Below are positions 1 through 13,093 of a DNA stretch of 64,000 nt, one piece after another; position 1 is the stretch's first letter; each line of letters begins with the position of its first letter. Both the position numbers and the translations under genes were made by a program. The notes under the pieces are model-generated. The model ran no database searches, was not told the origin of the DNA, and saw only the letters and a list, made by a program, of their open reading frames with translations. Source of the stretch: Pinus tabuliformis (taxonomy: Eukaryota; Streptophyta; Pinopsida; Pinales; Pinaceae); NCBI GenBank assembly GCA_031772625.1, contig CM062817.1, positions 885,708,184 to 885,772,183 of the forward strand, written 5' to 3'.

Positions 1-1763
1 AATCTTGTTCCATTTTACCCAAGGAAAGTAACGACCTTCCTTTGAGCCTTACCATAGGAAAATCCTGCAACACTTCTGAATTATATTAAGTGCACCTTTT
101 TGGATTTGAGACACATGATATCACAAATAAAGAATTCATTTTTTCACTCTTGTAATTCTTTACAATTGCGGGATGATTTTCATATTTGTTCCTTTTCTTG
201 TTATGTTTATGGTTATTAAGAATAATTTATAAAAATTATAATTTATTTATTCATATAATTAAATATATCCAAAGACTAATAATATCTACCATCGAGGAGC
301 TAATATGCGACATGGAGACAAGTGAATAGGGTTTTTTCTCCCTGTTTGATCTTGCATGTAGGTGAATTGATCCAAGGGTTTTGGTTTGCTTTGAATGAAG
401 GATTCATTATTTCAAGAATTTTGTATATCATCAGACATAGAGAATAGAGGTTGAGGATGCCAAAGATAGGTCGTTCCTAAGGAGGGTCAATTTTTTTGCA
501 AGCTGAATTAAGCACCAATGGAGGCGATTTCCTCTGGGACCAAATCCAATTCCTTGACATAAGTTATGTGTAGCTACTTAGAAGGGATTTGACTTCACAT
601 CCTAAAAATAAGTAAGTTATCAAAGGCATAGTTATTCCAACAACCAAAAAATCTCTCAAAATATTCAAATTCTCTTTTATTTTTTGCATTAGAGTTGGAT
701 ATTTCTTGCTAGTTATTAATGTTAGATAATTTTAAATGAGATACTTAGTGGGAAGAAGTGTCAAATTTGTAGGATCTAAGCTACCATTTAGATACAAGTT
801 TCATTTCCCATATTCTTACACTCGTATCTAGTTAATTGGATGTAAATATATAGGTGGAGAGGGTTTTTCATTGTTGGACTTGCATTCTACAACTATCCAA
901 AGTAAGTTCTCAAAGCCAAGAGTTTAAGCATATTAAACTATGGCTTATTATTTTTCAACTCTATGATCTTTTATGGTCATTATCTTTGTGAAAGAGTTGT
1001 ATTTCCTTTATTTTCTAGCTCTAAGAATTAACTACTTAAATTCTAGAAAAAAAACTAGGGAATTAAATATATTAACGAGAAATTTGAAGGACAATTGATA
1101 TAGGGGAGGCTCTAAATACTCTAAAGTATGATTTATCCTTCCCTCAGTTAATTATGATTCCCTAGAGGTGTATTGAACACTGTGGGTTGGTTGTAATAAC
1201 AAATCAACTTGCTTCCCCTCCATTTTTACGCAAGTTTCACAATTTGTCCCACATAACAACAATGTTTTTTTCACTCATGAATCTTACACCATGTATCAAA
1301 AAAAATAAAAACCATATTTGGTTAGGATAAATTATTTAGACCAAAATCCATAGGTTACACTGCATATCTTGAGTTATTTTGGAATTAACAGTTTCTTGTT
1401 ATATATATGCTTTATTTTATCAGCAAGACATCAAGTAAATTGACAACATCTTCACCTCAATGATTCCATATAAGGCACTAATCACTTATTGGAGTGTTGG
1501 GAAATATTTAGGGAAGACTTCCTTGGTTGTTTAGGAGGTTTTGGCACTAAATAGAGGGGGTTTGGACCAAGGTGGCTGTGGGTCCCTACCATGTTTGTGT
1601 CAATCTAGCAAGATTACTAGGGCCTTAGAAGCCATGTTAAAAGGACCGATAACATTTTTTTGGCACCCTTTCATGGGAGAAGGTTTTTCAATCTGATGTT
1701 CTAATGACATTTTAAAGACATAATTCAAAGTGTAAATTGTTCCCATCCATGGGCAACATTTTT
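1..1763. other. AT-rich stretch without genes, possible LTR of remnant H
   Basis: I see no coding frame with recognisable content. The stretch lies directly upstream of a primer-binding-site-like sequence at 1764, so its right part may be the decayed 5' LTR of element H, but no paired LTR or TG...CA boundary could be recognised. Confidence 0.3.
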
Positions 1764-1781
1764 TGGCGCCATTGGCGAGGA
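1764..1781 (+). promoter_or_regulatory. Primer-binding-site-like sequence of remnant element H
   Basis: The sequence TGGCGCCATTGGCGAGG resembles the TGGCGCCGTTGCCGGGGA primer-binding site (tRNA-Asp type) of plant Athila-like LTR retrotransposons, with about three mismatches. A gag-like frame begins about 240 bp downstream, the expected spacing. The identity is inference from motif plus context. Confidence 0.5.
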
Positions 1782-2016
1782 TAAGGTATTTCATCCTGGT
1801 TTTATATGACATCCATCAACTTGGGTAAGTTTCCATTTATTGATGTGTATTTTGATGAGATTATTTTAAAATAACAACTTTCAGGTCTCATCTAGCGAAT
1901 CTAACTGAGGGTGATCTAGAATAACCCATTCACATAGGAAGGTACAATACAAAAAACTGCTACCCAAGGTAAGAATTGAGGTAAATACTAGTGACTCCAC
2001 ATTTATGATTTTATGA

Positions 2017-2894
2017 TTGGTAAGTATTGATTTTAGTAACATTTTATATTTTAAAGATATACATGTTCTTCATGATCTATCGTATGTTTCAAGATATCCA
2101 CATCTGTTGTTATTTGATGTATTTTCCAAAATTCCAAAATTTGATGGGAACCCGTCATTATCATATAATTATTTTGAATTTTTTATGAACTATGTGGTAG
2201 ATACTAACATTTTCTATGAAGATATATCGATGAAGCTATTTTCATTCTCAACAAAAGGAGAATATGCATCGAATTGGTACTTTGGTTTCATGCATAATGA
2301 AATTAGATCATTGTTGCAATTAATAAACAAGTTTCAAAGAAGATCAATCCATTCTTACGAAAATTTTTATGGTGTCAACATGTATGAATATATACTAATA
2401 AAAACAAGGAAAGGTTTGATGACATATGGATGGAATATCGTGAACGCCCCATCAATGGTTCTCATGAGGAATTAGGAAAAGTGAAAATGCATCTAATAAA
2501 CCCTATTGGTATGTTAAAGAGAAATATGATGAGCCTTTTTACGTTGAAGACTGAAAAGAAGGATAAGGAAGAGGGTCATCTATCTCGTTCCTCCCATGAG
2601 AAATTATCGATAAACTTTGTAGGAAATGATGAAGAAAGGGAGGTCCCTATGAAATATATCAGAGAAATATTTAATGAAAATGAAGGGACTTCTAAGAAAC
2701 AAGTAAATGGAGAGGATCTTGATGAAAAAATCATTCAAGAACCCACCCACCATCCTCCATATGAAAGTACTATTTCAACAAGTTGCACTCCTTTCCAAGC
2801 CATTGATCTTTATTACACATCTACTAGTGTCTTTGAAGAGGATGAAGCAATAAACATGCATACTTTTCAAAACATGGTGACGATGAAGAGATGA
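2017..2894 (+). pseudogene. Retrotransposon gag remnant (element H)
   Basis: Two overlapping frames (2017-2475 and 2430-2894) together resemble a Ty3-type gag. The first contains a motif of the type IPKFDGNPS, then an ED..MKLF..S stretch, a WYFG core and an F..RS segment, in the order expected of the capsid-like retrotransposon gag domain. The second frame is acidic, like the tails of gag-only elements. No CCHC zinc knuckle, protease or RT follows, and the frame change near 2430-2475 marks it as broken. It could derive from a gag-only element similar in design to element D (see 24144-25316), though the two are not close. No ATG start is evident; the open frame begins at TTG. Confidence 0.55.
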
Positions 2895-5800
2895 AATCTA
2901 GTCATGCATTCCTGAAGGTGGGTCCCCCTCTTGATTTTCAAGGTTGAACAAGTATGCTTGTAACCTGAATTGGTTTAATTGTCTAGCCATTAAAACCCTA
3001 TGGATGCTCGTTATATATATCTTTCTTCATTCATTTTGGTTCTTGGAATGCATTAGGGTTTGTGTTGTTCTTATTTTAAAGATGCTCCCCTAGAGCTCCA
3101 CACTCTCTATGTTATGCAAATTGTAGGCATACCCCTCATCTGGCCATACTTCATCTCCTTACTCATTCCTTGACTTGCATTCTTAAGCTTGAACCTTCAC
3201 GTGATTTCATGGCATTTTAAAGGCATAATATTCACATTTTCATGCTAAAGGTCAACATGACATTTTGATCATGATTGTTTATCCTTCAAACTCGAGTCTT
3301 TACAATGTATACCTTTACTGAACTCGTTTTCAAATGAAAGAGTCTAGCATTTGTAAATTGTTTAAGAACATCTTTCGAGTATTATAATGTTCATTTTACC
3401 GAAATAGTCTTATTCATCTCTTCATGTTTGCAATGGTGCATTTTGAGTCTTAATATGAAAGTTATGAAAGTGAAAAAGGTTCCACTTGCAAATATGATAG
3501 GTCATTCAATGCACCATATGGTGAAAGGGACTTAAGAATTAATATTTAATTTTTGCAAGTTAACAGACCATTGATACAAATAACCATGATGTGTACATCC
3601 TTTATTAATTGACTCTAGTGGAGTCCAATTAAATTTTCCAAAAGGGACATCACTTACATCTCGAAAATAAGGAAGCTTAGTCCTTCCATATGAACTTTGA
3701 TCCTATGTATAAGCTAAAATTCAAAGGATACAATGACTAATGCATTGTTATGATGAAGTTCTTTTGAAATGGTAAATGCACGCATGCAGACCATGACATC
3801 GAGTGCAGGGTATCCAATAATGTGTTAAATTTTGTGTTCTTAGAAAATCAATGATTGCATCATCACCAACATAGACATGAGATACATATATTAAACATGA
3901 AAGCGCTGAATATTATAGTGCAACACTAGCTATATGATACCTTAGCTTGCATTGGGAACATGCCTAGGGAGGATTATAAAAGGATCATATGTCATTGCAA
4001 CTTTAGGACAACCCAAAGCTGCAATGAGAATGAACACATATTTGAGTGCAATGGGAATTGGTGAAAGTATTGATGCACGCGCAGAGCATTGGTGAAAGGG
4101 GTAACCTTGGTTGGAGAACATCGCCAAATGTGTGATCAAGGACCAATAACACCATATATGTAATGGAGATGCAAGATTTTAGGAAGCACTCAACGTTAAA
4201 CTCTATTCTTTTTTTTGCGTGATATCGCATCCCATAGGGCTAGCCCAGAGTCACTAGATATGACAAACCTGATTTCACCATTCCTATAGCGCACTAGGAA
4301 TTATTAGATTCCATAATGGAAACCCTTGATGTTGGCCTTGCACTAAGCGCTAACACACCATAAGGAACTTTGTTGATTGCAAACACAGAATAATGGAATA
4401 CTGGTAATAACTCGTGTCAACATGTAGTAATAATATGAGATTGCATTGAGGAAATTATGTTAGCATAAGGGTTGTAATAGTACCATTACAAAAAAAAAAT
4501 AACAATGCGTTGGATGGGCCATCATATTAACAATGAGAAAGGATCACCACACTGTAAAGCTAATGGGTGCGACCAACATATAAATGGCTTGAAGGATTAA
4601 TGGCTAAAACATATGATGAAAGGTGTAAGCCACATGGGTCTTAGGAAGAGGTATAGCACAACCCATGTCGGAAGTGATATGAATTGATAATGTTTAGACC
4701 AGATAATGAAGCCTTGATGGACTATGTCACCAAGGAATAAACACTTACACATGGCATGGATAATGCTCCTATAATTATTTCATTAGAAGCAATATGATAA
4801 ATTCTGATATATGCCAACAACTGCAGCATTTAAACGTGAATATGTGCGGGAGAAGCGATAAAAGGATTTGTCGAAACTTTTTGGGAGAATAATGCCAAGA
4901 AAATTATATGCAGTATTGGAATCATATGTGCATGGTAAAGGGAAACAATTCAAATGACTTGTGAAAAATGAACTAGTAAATGTACATTGGTTTGAATACA
5001 AGGAACAATGATATACTATATGTGTTTTGAATGACCTTATGAATGTGATGCCATGGGCGGTGATTCGAAGCAGAATAATGCAAAAGTGGAGCCATTTTAG
5101 AATAGAGCACACGCTACAAGCCATGATGTATATATATATGTTGCATGAAAGTAAATACCTAGTGCCATGGAAGTACTAGAAAAGGTAATTTGTACAAACA
5201 TTATAGTGGATAGAATAAGTTTCCATGTTGTAATGACATATTGAAAAATGTGATCAAAAGTGTGACTAGCCAACCACACTCACTATGGAAGGCTCGCACG
5301 AAGGCTATGCACTAACAATGAACTGCCAAAATATGTGTCTACTAGATGATGCATCCAGCAGTGAAATCGTAGGGTCAATACATGTTCGATACAATGGCAA
5401 TAGATGTTATGTGTTGCCCACGACAATGAAATGATCAACTAGGTATGGAACAATATTTCAAACACAACTTTGAATGAAAGTCCAAAGTGTGATAGCCGAG
5501 CAAAAGGTATGTGAGAAAACAATTTCATTGGAGGAGTATATGTCAGATTCATGATTATATAGAGAACATGTGTTGATCAAACAAAATGATTTAATGAGGA
5601 ACAAGGAGTGATATTATAATCACCCCAGCGTGTTATAGAAATGTAGATGGTCTACCTCTATCTAACAAAGTGATTTAATGAGGAATAAGGAGTGATATTA
5701 TATAGAAAGGTAGATGGTCTACCTCTATCTAATTGGAAAATATGATAAACACATGGTGTTGGAAAGATGAAATTTGTGCTACTTGAAGGGGCTTTTATTA

Positions 5801-7400
5801 AAAAATAAAATAATGCTATGTTGGAGCATTAGCAAAGTAACCTTTGGTGCATAAAGAATTCTAAATACCTAATTCAATGGAGCCACGTGCTCATTATAAA
5901 GCTTTGAATTCCTCAAGAGTGCACAACACACTCCAAGAGCATAGTCTGACCCTGATTTCTGCCAAATGTGATGCACAAGTTCTCTCACACATTATAGTTC
6001 TGATAACCAAGGTATCATTTTGTCTTCCATGAAAACAAAAAGGGTAATATGATATTGTGGTATCATTTTGTCTTCCTAGACCCTAGTCAATATGTGCAAA
6101 ACCCTGCTAAAGTCACGAATAAGTGCATGGCTAAGTGGTATGCCATGGTAGCCATATACCAATCATATGAACCATACCAAAGGGTGCATTGAGTTGAAAT
6201 AAAATTACAAAACATATATCAATCGCACAAAGGGATCACATACAACAACGTGACAAAGATTAAGCTGACAATGAAGTAGTAAAATAATATATAAAGTACA
6301 CAAAGGCATGACATTTGGTGTAATATATTTGAGTTTCTTGGAACACCATGATACGACACTTTTCTTCTTAAAAGTGCAATAAAACAAAACACGTGTTAAG
6401 GGAAGAAATGACAAATAAAAGTGATAAGAATAATTTCCAAGAACATTGGAACTAATTTTCAAATCTTGGCATATGCAAAGGTCCAAATGATTTTCAAAGC
6501 AATGCGCAAGAAATATTATATTATATGAGCAAATATTATGTGAGATAAAGGGAACATTAAATGTTGTAAGAGGAAATTGTGATAACGTGGTGCTATTACG
6601 TTTGTAGTAACGGGACCAAGGAAGAATAAGCCTAGCAATTTCAGTATCAACACCCTGGGGCTACGAACTGTTACTCTTCTAACATTTATTTGTGATAATT
6701 ATTTTATATTTTATTAAGGTGTATTCATCTTGATTTCTAACTAATGGTTGTGTGCCTTTGCAAGATCAAAATTGCGGGAATAACGATTGGTGATCGTGGA
6801 ATATTCAAGTTGGTACCAATGTGATCCAAAAACATAATGAAGACCTCATGAAATTCCAACACCTTCCCACAAGAGGAAAATTCAAAGCTCGTTGAATCTT
6901 TAGTTATCATTTTGTAAAATATTATTTTGTCATTAATGAAAAAATATTAAGCCATGGGAAAGGAAAAAAGAAGAATGTCAAAAATTATCAAGAAGTTCAA
7001 GAGTCGCTTGGAAGCCGAAGAGTCATGAGGGAGTTCAAGAGTCACATAGAAGGTGAAGGGTCAACTTATTTGTTATAAATGTACCCTCATAGCTCAAGCA
7101 AAGGGACTTTTAACACTTAAGCTAGGCTAGTATAGGATTGCTACTTTGTGCTTGAGGAGCTAAAGGCGTTCTCTCTTGGTAGCCTATAGGTGGAGGGATT
7201 GTGAGGCTAGTTTATGTCATGAAGATGTTATGAAATGTCCTCATCCCACTATTAGGTTTTGATGAGCTTGTGTACATGCACTTGATGGGTGACAATATCA
7301 ATGAGAAGCTTCAATTCTTGAATTGATTCCCATTGGAGGTGGAAATGAAATAGACTCTCATATTGACTGATGAGCTTCATCATTGGGTAATTATATGGGC
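2895..7400. other. Long AT-rich stretch without recognisable genes
   Basis: Short frames on both strands (for example the minus-strand frames around 3942-4230, 4783-5279 and 6205-6486) show no recognisable motif and look like chance openings. The stretch holds one clear tandem duplication (5587-5731) and a short repeat of the GGTATCATTTTGTCTTCC type at about 6010 and 6058. It is probably old, degraded transposon sequence. Confidence 0.5.
5587..5731. repeat. Tandem duplication, period 84 bp
   Basis: The unit starting TGATTTAATGAGGAA at 5587 recurs at 5671. Both copies share the later TAGATGGTCTACCTCTATCTAA segment, with an internal deletion of about 20 bp in copy 2. It is seen directly in the sequence. 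Confidence 0.85.
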
Positions 7401-9420
7401 CTTAATTCACCTCCTAGCTTAGTCAAACCAAGTTTTCTTACAACTTATTACATGTTTTTGATTATATTTTGTTTGTGAGATGAGTTAGAGTTGGATATGA
7501 TGCCTAGTGGACTAATATGCATTGAATGCAGGATTGAAGGAGAAAATCAAGGAATTTTGGCAAATACTAAGGTTAAAACTCGAATGCGACAAGGGAGATG
7601 GATTGTAGGAGGTAAATCATCCTCATTTACTTCTCCCACATTCGAATATTCCTCCATCCATCACACCAGCTCGGAGTGCAAGCAGCCAAGCCATGAGGAT
7701 TAGAAGGCAGCCGAGCAAGTGAGAGACAAAGAGCTAGTTTATCTCGAGTTTGGGAGCCGAGCCTCCCTAATTTTAAGGAAGTTGTTGGGGACTTCAGTTG
7801 TATAAGTAGATAGGCCTAGAGCCTCATTAGGATTCGATTTTTGTTGTAAAACTCTAAGTTATTTTCGAGCTCCAGACTTGTGAAAGTTTTATTGATGTAA
7901 TTTTTTGTTTTGGTAATAAGAATGAGTTTTGTTTTGAGCCAGCACTGAGTTAACTCAGAGGGATGAAGATCTTGGGTTAGGGCCCAACCCTAGTAGCCAA
8001 GGCTCCTCTTTCTTGTATCTATATGTTTAGATTAGTCTCATAGCTTCATTGTTAATTTGCTTTTAGATGTGTTTTCATTGCAAGTAGTGTAGATTGGATT
8101 GGTTGTTTATTAGTTTGCTTCCATTTGTGCCTTACTTCAGTAGCAGGTTAGCAAGGATAAAAGGAGTACCACAAGGTTTTCAGTGGGTGTCTTGGTCTCA
8201 TTTCCTCCCTTTGGGATCATGATTTGAGGAAGGGACCCTTGTGCAGCCCCAAAAACACATATTTCTATTTCTTGCATAAGCTTTAGAGTTTACTGTATTT
8301 AAGTTAGCATTTGATCAGTTTTGCAAAGTAGGATTTCATTTCCATCTCTTCTATCTTCACTCTTGCAGTAGATCTCATCCATGCTTTCATTCCCTTCAGA
8401 AACTTTCCTCATGCATCATGTAGGAAGTTAGTTCATTAATTATGCTTTTTTAGCTTATGAGAATGCTTCTTGTTTACATAGTTTTTTTGGAATTATACAT
8501 GTTTTATGCAGAGCATGTGCTTCAGGAGGAGACAAAGACTTCATAGCCAAAAACCACCTTTCACTCCATCCACCATAGTCATTCCTTGTTTTCACCATTG
8601 CCTTCATTAGTTTTCATAGAAATTCTTCCAAGCACATTGAGCGAATCCAACCATCCTCTATCTTTGTTGTTGACTTCTGAGTGATCCTAGACCTTTCCTC
8701 ACTTCATTCCACCCATCTACCACCTTTCCTAAGCCTTCCATCACCTCCAACGCCTTCCATTTTTCTCTCGGCTATATCCTGTAGGTTTTCCTGAAATAGC
8801 ATGTTTTGAGGCCGAATTAAGGAAAAATCTCTAGGAAGTCACCAAAATCCTCCAAAGGGTCTCCCACACCATCCAACCATATCCTAACCCTTCCAACCAT
8901 CCTCCAACATACTTTATTCACCTACCACATCACCAAAAGAAATTAGTTTGCATACTTGATTTTGCGTGAAAATACAAAAAGACAAAAATTGATTTATTTC
9001 AGTTCCTTTACTTGCACATTAGTGATGTCTGATGCTTCTTACTTACATGCTTAGATAGTAGCATTTGGTTCATGTTAATTTAGAATTATTGCAAAGCATA
9101 GTTTCTTGGCAGTTAATTAGGAAATGGTGTGATTTAGCATTGAATTTCGGACTTTTCCATTATTGCAGTAGAGTAGCTCTCCCTTAGAGAAGGTTTCCCT
9201 TTCTTCCATCAAGAAACCAAGCTTCTTCTGACTCCATAGAAGTATGGCTTAAAAAACCTAGTGGTCTCTCGCCAGTTGAATCATGACTAAAGGCAGAACC
9301 ATCACTTTTACTTGTGTATACAACACTGTCACCTCCAAGTTTGTACGAACCCCGGGTTGACAAAGTAAAGTTAGTAACCCAGGAGTTGTAGCATTCTTGC
9401 TGTAATACTGGAGCTCATCA
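7400..9420 (+). repeat. Probable 5' LTR of element A (left boundary uncertain)
   Basis: This region ends a few bases before the primer-binding site at 9426 and contains a TATA-box-like TATAAGTAG at 7801 followed by T-rich sequence, as expected of the U3-R region of a plant gypsy LTR. The right end is near 9420 (..CTCATCA). I could not find the 5' TG boundary, and no matching 3' LTR is recognisable after 54761, so the extent is inferred. Confidence 0.45.
7801..7809 (+). promoter_or_regulatory. TATA-box-like motif in the LTR of element A
   Basis: TATAAGTAG lies about 1.6 kb before the primer-binding site, consistent with an LTR promoter. It is motif-level evidence only. Confidence 0.35.
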
Positions 9421-9425
9421 CTTTT

Positions 9426-9443
9426 TGGCGCTGTTGCTGGGGA
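9426..9443 (+). promoter_or_regulatory. Primer-binding site of element A (tRNA-Asp type)
   Basis: TGGCGCTGTTGCTGGGGA differs from the usual Athila-type site TGGCGCCGTTGCCGGGGA by two C-to-T changes. It is followed after about 270 bp by an ATG and gag. Confidence 0.8.
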
Positions 9444-9715
9444 GGTGTCTGAGTAATTTGTGAATACTACTTCTTTCTTCTATTTCTTGTCTCTAATATT
9501 ATGCCATTAGTTTATTTCTGCAAAAGCAATTTAGTTGCTTCCTTTTTCATTCTACATTTTCTACTTTCCTTTCCATTTTACAAGCAAGATTTCAATTCAA
9601 CAAGTAGTTTTTCATTCAATCAGTAGTTTTCATTTAATTATCAATTTCACTACAAAGTGCTTTCCAAGTTTGAAAAAAAAACACAAAACCAACTCCAAAA
9701 AACAAAAATCCTTTC

Positions 9716-10884
9716 ATGCCTCGTAGGAATAGGGACAACTTAGGGAAATTTTTGCCAAATACCCCCACTGCATCAAACAGCTAACCTTCCCTCTTCTACG
9801 GTGGTTGTGAACTGGAGGAACCTTTAGGTGAGCGACCTGACATATTTGAAGAACCTACAGGGGAATAAGAAGAAGAAGAACCCATTCCTACTGAACCAAT
9901 GGTGGAAAATAGAAATGACAGAGGGAATAGAGAGAGAGTTGAGGGTGCCTTCCCCATCAAGGAAACCAACGGGGACACTAAGATGAAAAATATAAGCCCC
10001 TCTTCCCTACCCCACTTCCATGGCTTAACCATAGAAGACCCCGACACTTTCCTATTTGATTTTGTTGTTATATGCTGAACCTATGACTATACAGATGATG
10101 AGCATAAGTTAAAACTATTTCCATCTACCCTTAAGGATGCAGCATTGCGTTGGTTCATGGGTTTACCTGGGGATAACATCACAACTTAGGCTCAGATGCA
10201 ACAAGCCTTTAGCAACAAGTATCAAGACTACTATCGGTCAAAGGATACTAAAGAGGAAATTTTTAGGATGACCATAGGTAATGATGAATCCCTAGAGGAT
10301 TATGAAGAAAGGTAACAACTTAGTTACAAAAGGGCCAGGTACACACTTGACCCCGAGTCACTAAAGCCGATCCTGCTTAAGGGAGTAAGGGAAGATCTTC
10401 TAGATGCCCTACACTTGTTAGCAGGAGGAAATATCTACCAATTACCCTATGAGGATATCAAGACCGTCTTTAGAAACCATTCTAGGGCAACTAGGAAAAA
10501 GGGTAGGGGTAGTCAACCTATGGTCAGTACATCATCTTCCAACTCATCCATCAAGGGTGAAATTGGAAACATGCTGGAAGATTTCAAAAGCCATATGCTA
10601 CAAACCCTTGCCTTGCAAATGGACACTATGCACATTAAGAGAAAGCAAGAGGAAGTAGAGAGAGCCTTGGCCATTTTTTTTCCTAGATGTACTAGGAGGC
10701 ACCTTAGGAATGAATGTCCATTGAATTCTATTGAAATTTGCTCAGTTTGTGAAGAAAACCACTCCACATACAAGTGCCCTTCTTTGTCTGGACTCAAAGG
10801 TGTATATCAAGAAGTTGAAGGGGTCCCTGAGCAACTCTACTACATAAACCAAAGGAGACCTCATGGGCCTAGACCATACTAGCA
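9716..10884 (+). pseudogene. gag: gag of element A
   Basis: The ATG at 9716 opens MPRRNRDNLG, a start typical of Athila-like gag, but a TAA stops it after 22 codons. From about 9829 the frame continues with RPDIFEEP, then a capsid-like domain (HFHGLTIEDP, LRWFMGLPGDN, FSNKYQDYY, RMTIGNDESLEDYEE) around 10010-10330, and ends with zinc-knuckle-like cysteines (a CX2CX3HX4C at 10740-10780). Internal stops occur near 10076 (TGA), 10185 (TAG) and 10314 (TAA). The product would be the structural particle protein, but this copy cannot be translated. Confidence 0.85.
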
Positions 10885-11234
10885 TGGCATGCAAGGGTCA
10901 TCCCATGCATATTACAACCACAAAAAAACCACATCCATACCTTCTTAGTGACCCCATGCTCATCGTTCCTAGTCTACACCCCCTCCTTTGTCCTTTGCAT
11001 CTCAGTATCGCTCCCATCCAGTTAGCCAATCATTTTAATTATAAGCTTTGCCACAACCTTAGTGGAATGCACCGCACCAAGGGTGGAGGCCCGAATAAAA
11101 AAAATGCTCCAGATTTATTGCCTCCACCACCTACCCAACCACAGCTGTTACACTATGCTCCACCCAAGCAACCCCAAATGCCTACCCAGCCAAATTCGAA
11201 CCCAAATAACAGACAGGCTCAGTAAGTATAAAGT

Positions 11235-12139
11235 GGAGAGACATCATATCCAGCTTATGCTGTGGAAATCCAGGAGATTAACCTGAGATCTGGGAGAGTT
11301 CTCCCAAATAACCAACCTCCACCTCCACCTAGGGATCTTGAGAAACAAAGAGAGGAAAGCATTCTTAAAGTGAATCCACCCTTTCCTGAGAGATTAACCC
11401 AACCACTCTAGCCTACCCCAGAAGAGACTGAACTTCTGGGAGAATTCAAAAATCTATGTGTAAAGATTCCACTTCTTCAAGCAATAAATGATGTTCCTAT
11501 TTACAATAAGTTGATTAAGGATAAGTTCTTCAAGCATCCAGGGAGGTGAAGAAGACATGCCCCTACCATTAATGTCATTGGACAACTGTTTGACTTAATG
11601 CTGGGGTAGATAATCTGTCCAAAGTATTTGGACCCTGGAAGCCCTGCAGTAGATGTGCACATCAATGGCACCATTGTCCCATGCACTTTGATCAATCTTG
11701 GGGCTGCCATTAATGTGATGACCAAGGACACCATGCTCAAGCTCAATATCCAAGGTTCATTGAGGAAGACCAAAACAGTTCTGCAAGTTGCAGACCATTC
11801 CATAATGACCCCTGAGGGGATTGTGGAGGATGTGATGGTGTCCATTGGCTCTTGGGAGTATCCTGTAGATTTCTTAGTTCTCCAGCTAAGGCTAAGCTTA
11901 CTAGTTATCCTCTCATCCTTGGGAGTCCCTGGTTGGCTACTACCGATGCTTACATTAGCTATAGAGCTAGGAATGTGACCATCAAGAATGGGCACATGTC
12001 TAATCAATTAGTCCTATACCCTCCTACTCAACCATTTCTAGAGCATGATTTACCTTTATGTTTGGAGGAGGAGGAAGAAGATGAAGTTTATTCCACCCAA
12101 CATTATACTTTAGAAGCAACCATGGGAGGAGGACAATAG
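11235..12139 (+). pseudogene. pro: gag-protease linker and retropepsin of element A
   Basis: A linker with EINLRSGRVL and CVKIPLLQAI (11260-11490) leads into an aspartic-protease domain (11628-12000). The catalytic triplet that should read D-L/S-G-A is N-L-G-A here (AAT at 11692), so the active-site Asp is lost. The domain continues with a PLILGSPWLAT flap-end motif after a frame change near 11880. Stops at 11548 and 11608 also break it. The family is certain from the linker and motif order, but the enzyme is dead. Confidence 0.85.
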
Positions 12140-12151
12140 GATGAAGATGAT

Positions 12152-13086
12152 TTGATTGAACACATACTCCAAAGTCCAACTCCTAGTACATTTCCCTTAG
12201 AAGATGTAGTAAAGGAAACCCATAAAAATCATCTAATTGACCTATGCTTAGCCGATTCCAGCCCCCTTCATGTCAAGCCCATAGAATTTGTCCTTGAGAG
12301 AACCTTGAAAACCAATCCTTCGCTTTCTTCTCTCCAAGAAGAGAAGTTATCCAACATGCTAAAGGAACACCTAGATGCCTTCGCTTGGAGTTACAAAGAA
12401 ATGAAGGGAGGACACCCATTAGTGTGTACTCACCACATATACATCAAAGATTAAGATTGCAAGCCAGTCCGACAGCCCCAAAGGAGGATGAATCCAGCTC
12501 TTAAAGATACAGTGAAAGAAGAACTGCAACAACTGCTAGATGTAGGATTCATTTACCCTATCTCCGATAGTGAGTGGGTCTCTCCTTTGGCGTTAGTTCC
12601 AAATAAAAATGGTAAGTGGAGTATTTGTGTCGATTACAAGGAGTTGAACAAAGCCAAAAATAAGGACCATTCCCTCTACCCTTCATTGACCAAGTGCTAG
12701 ATGGCCTGGCAGGGAAAAAGTTTTTCTCTTTCCTAGATGGATTCAACGGGTAAAACCAAATTTAGATCAGCTCAGAAGACCAGGGTAAAACCACCTTCAC
12801 TTGTCCTTGGGGTACTTTTTCCTATAGGGTCCTTCCTTTTGGCCTATGTAATGCTCCTGTGACTTTCCATAGAGCAGTCCTCAATATTTTCGTCGAGTTA
12901 GTCCATGATGCGGTGGAAATTTATATGGATGATTTTACACCTTATGGCTGTGATTTTCAAGAGGCTCTGTATAACCTAGGAAAAATATTGCACAAATGCA
13001 TTGAAATGAACCGGTCTCTCAGCCCTGAAAAATGTGAATTCTTGATGACTGTAGGGACCATGCTAGGTCATTCAATATCTCAGTAA
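12152..13086 (+). pseudogene. pol: Reverse transcriptase of element A
   Basis: A pre-RT segment (EKLSNMLKEHLDAFAWSYKEM, 12340-12405) is followed by the RT palm: VPNKNGKWSICVDYKELNKA, then TFTCPWGTFSYRVLPFGL near 12790 and the catalytic YMDD at about 12922-12933. Several stops (12452, 12700 and the region 12735-12775) and frame changes break it. The catalytic YMDD pair is intact. RT would copy the genomic RNA, but this copy cannot do so. Confidence 0.9.
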
Positions 13087-13093
13087 GAAGTAG

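Noticed and set aside
4783..5279. Minus-strand frames of 113 and 60 codons
   Set aside because: Cys/Tyr/Phe-rich translation with no motif, in AT-rich degraded sequence; probably chance openings.
9796..10047. 83-codon minus-strand frame over the start of A gag
   Set aside because: It is antisense to a recognisable gag frame and has low-complexity Ser/Gly content.
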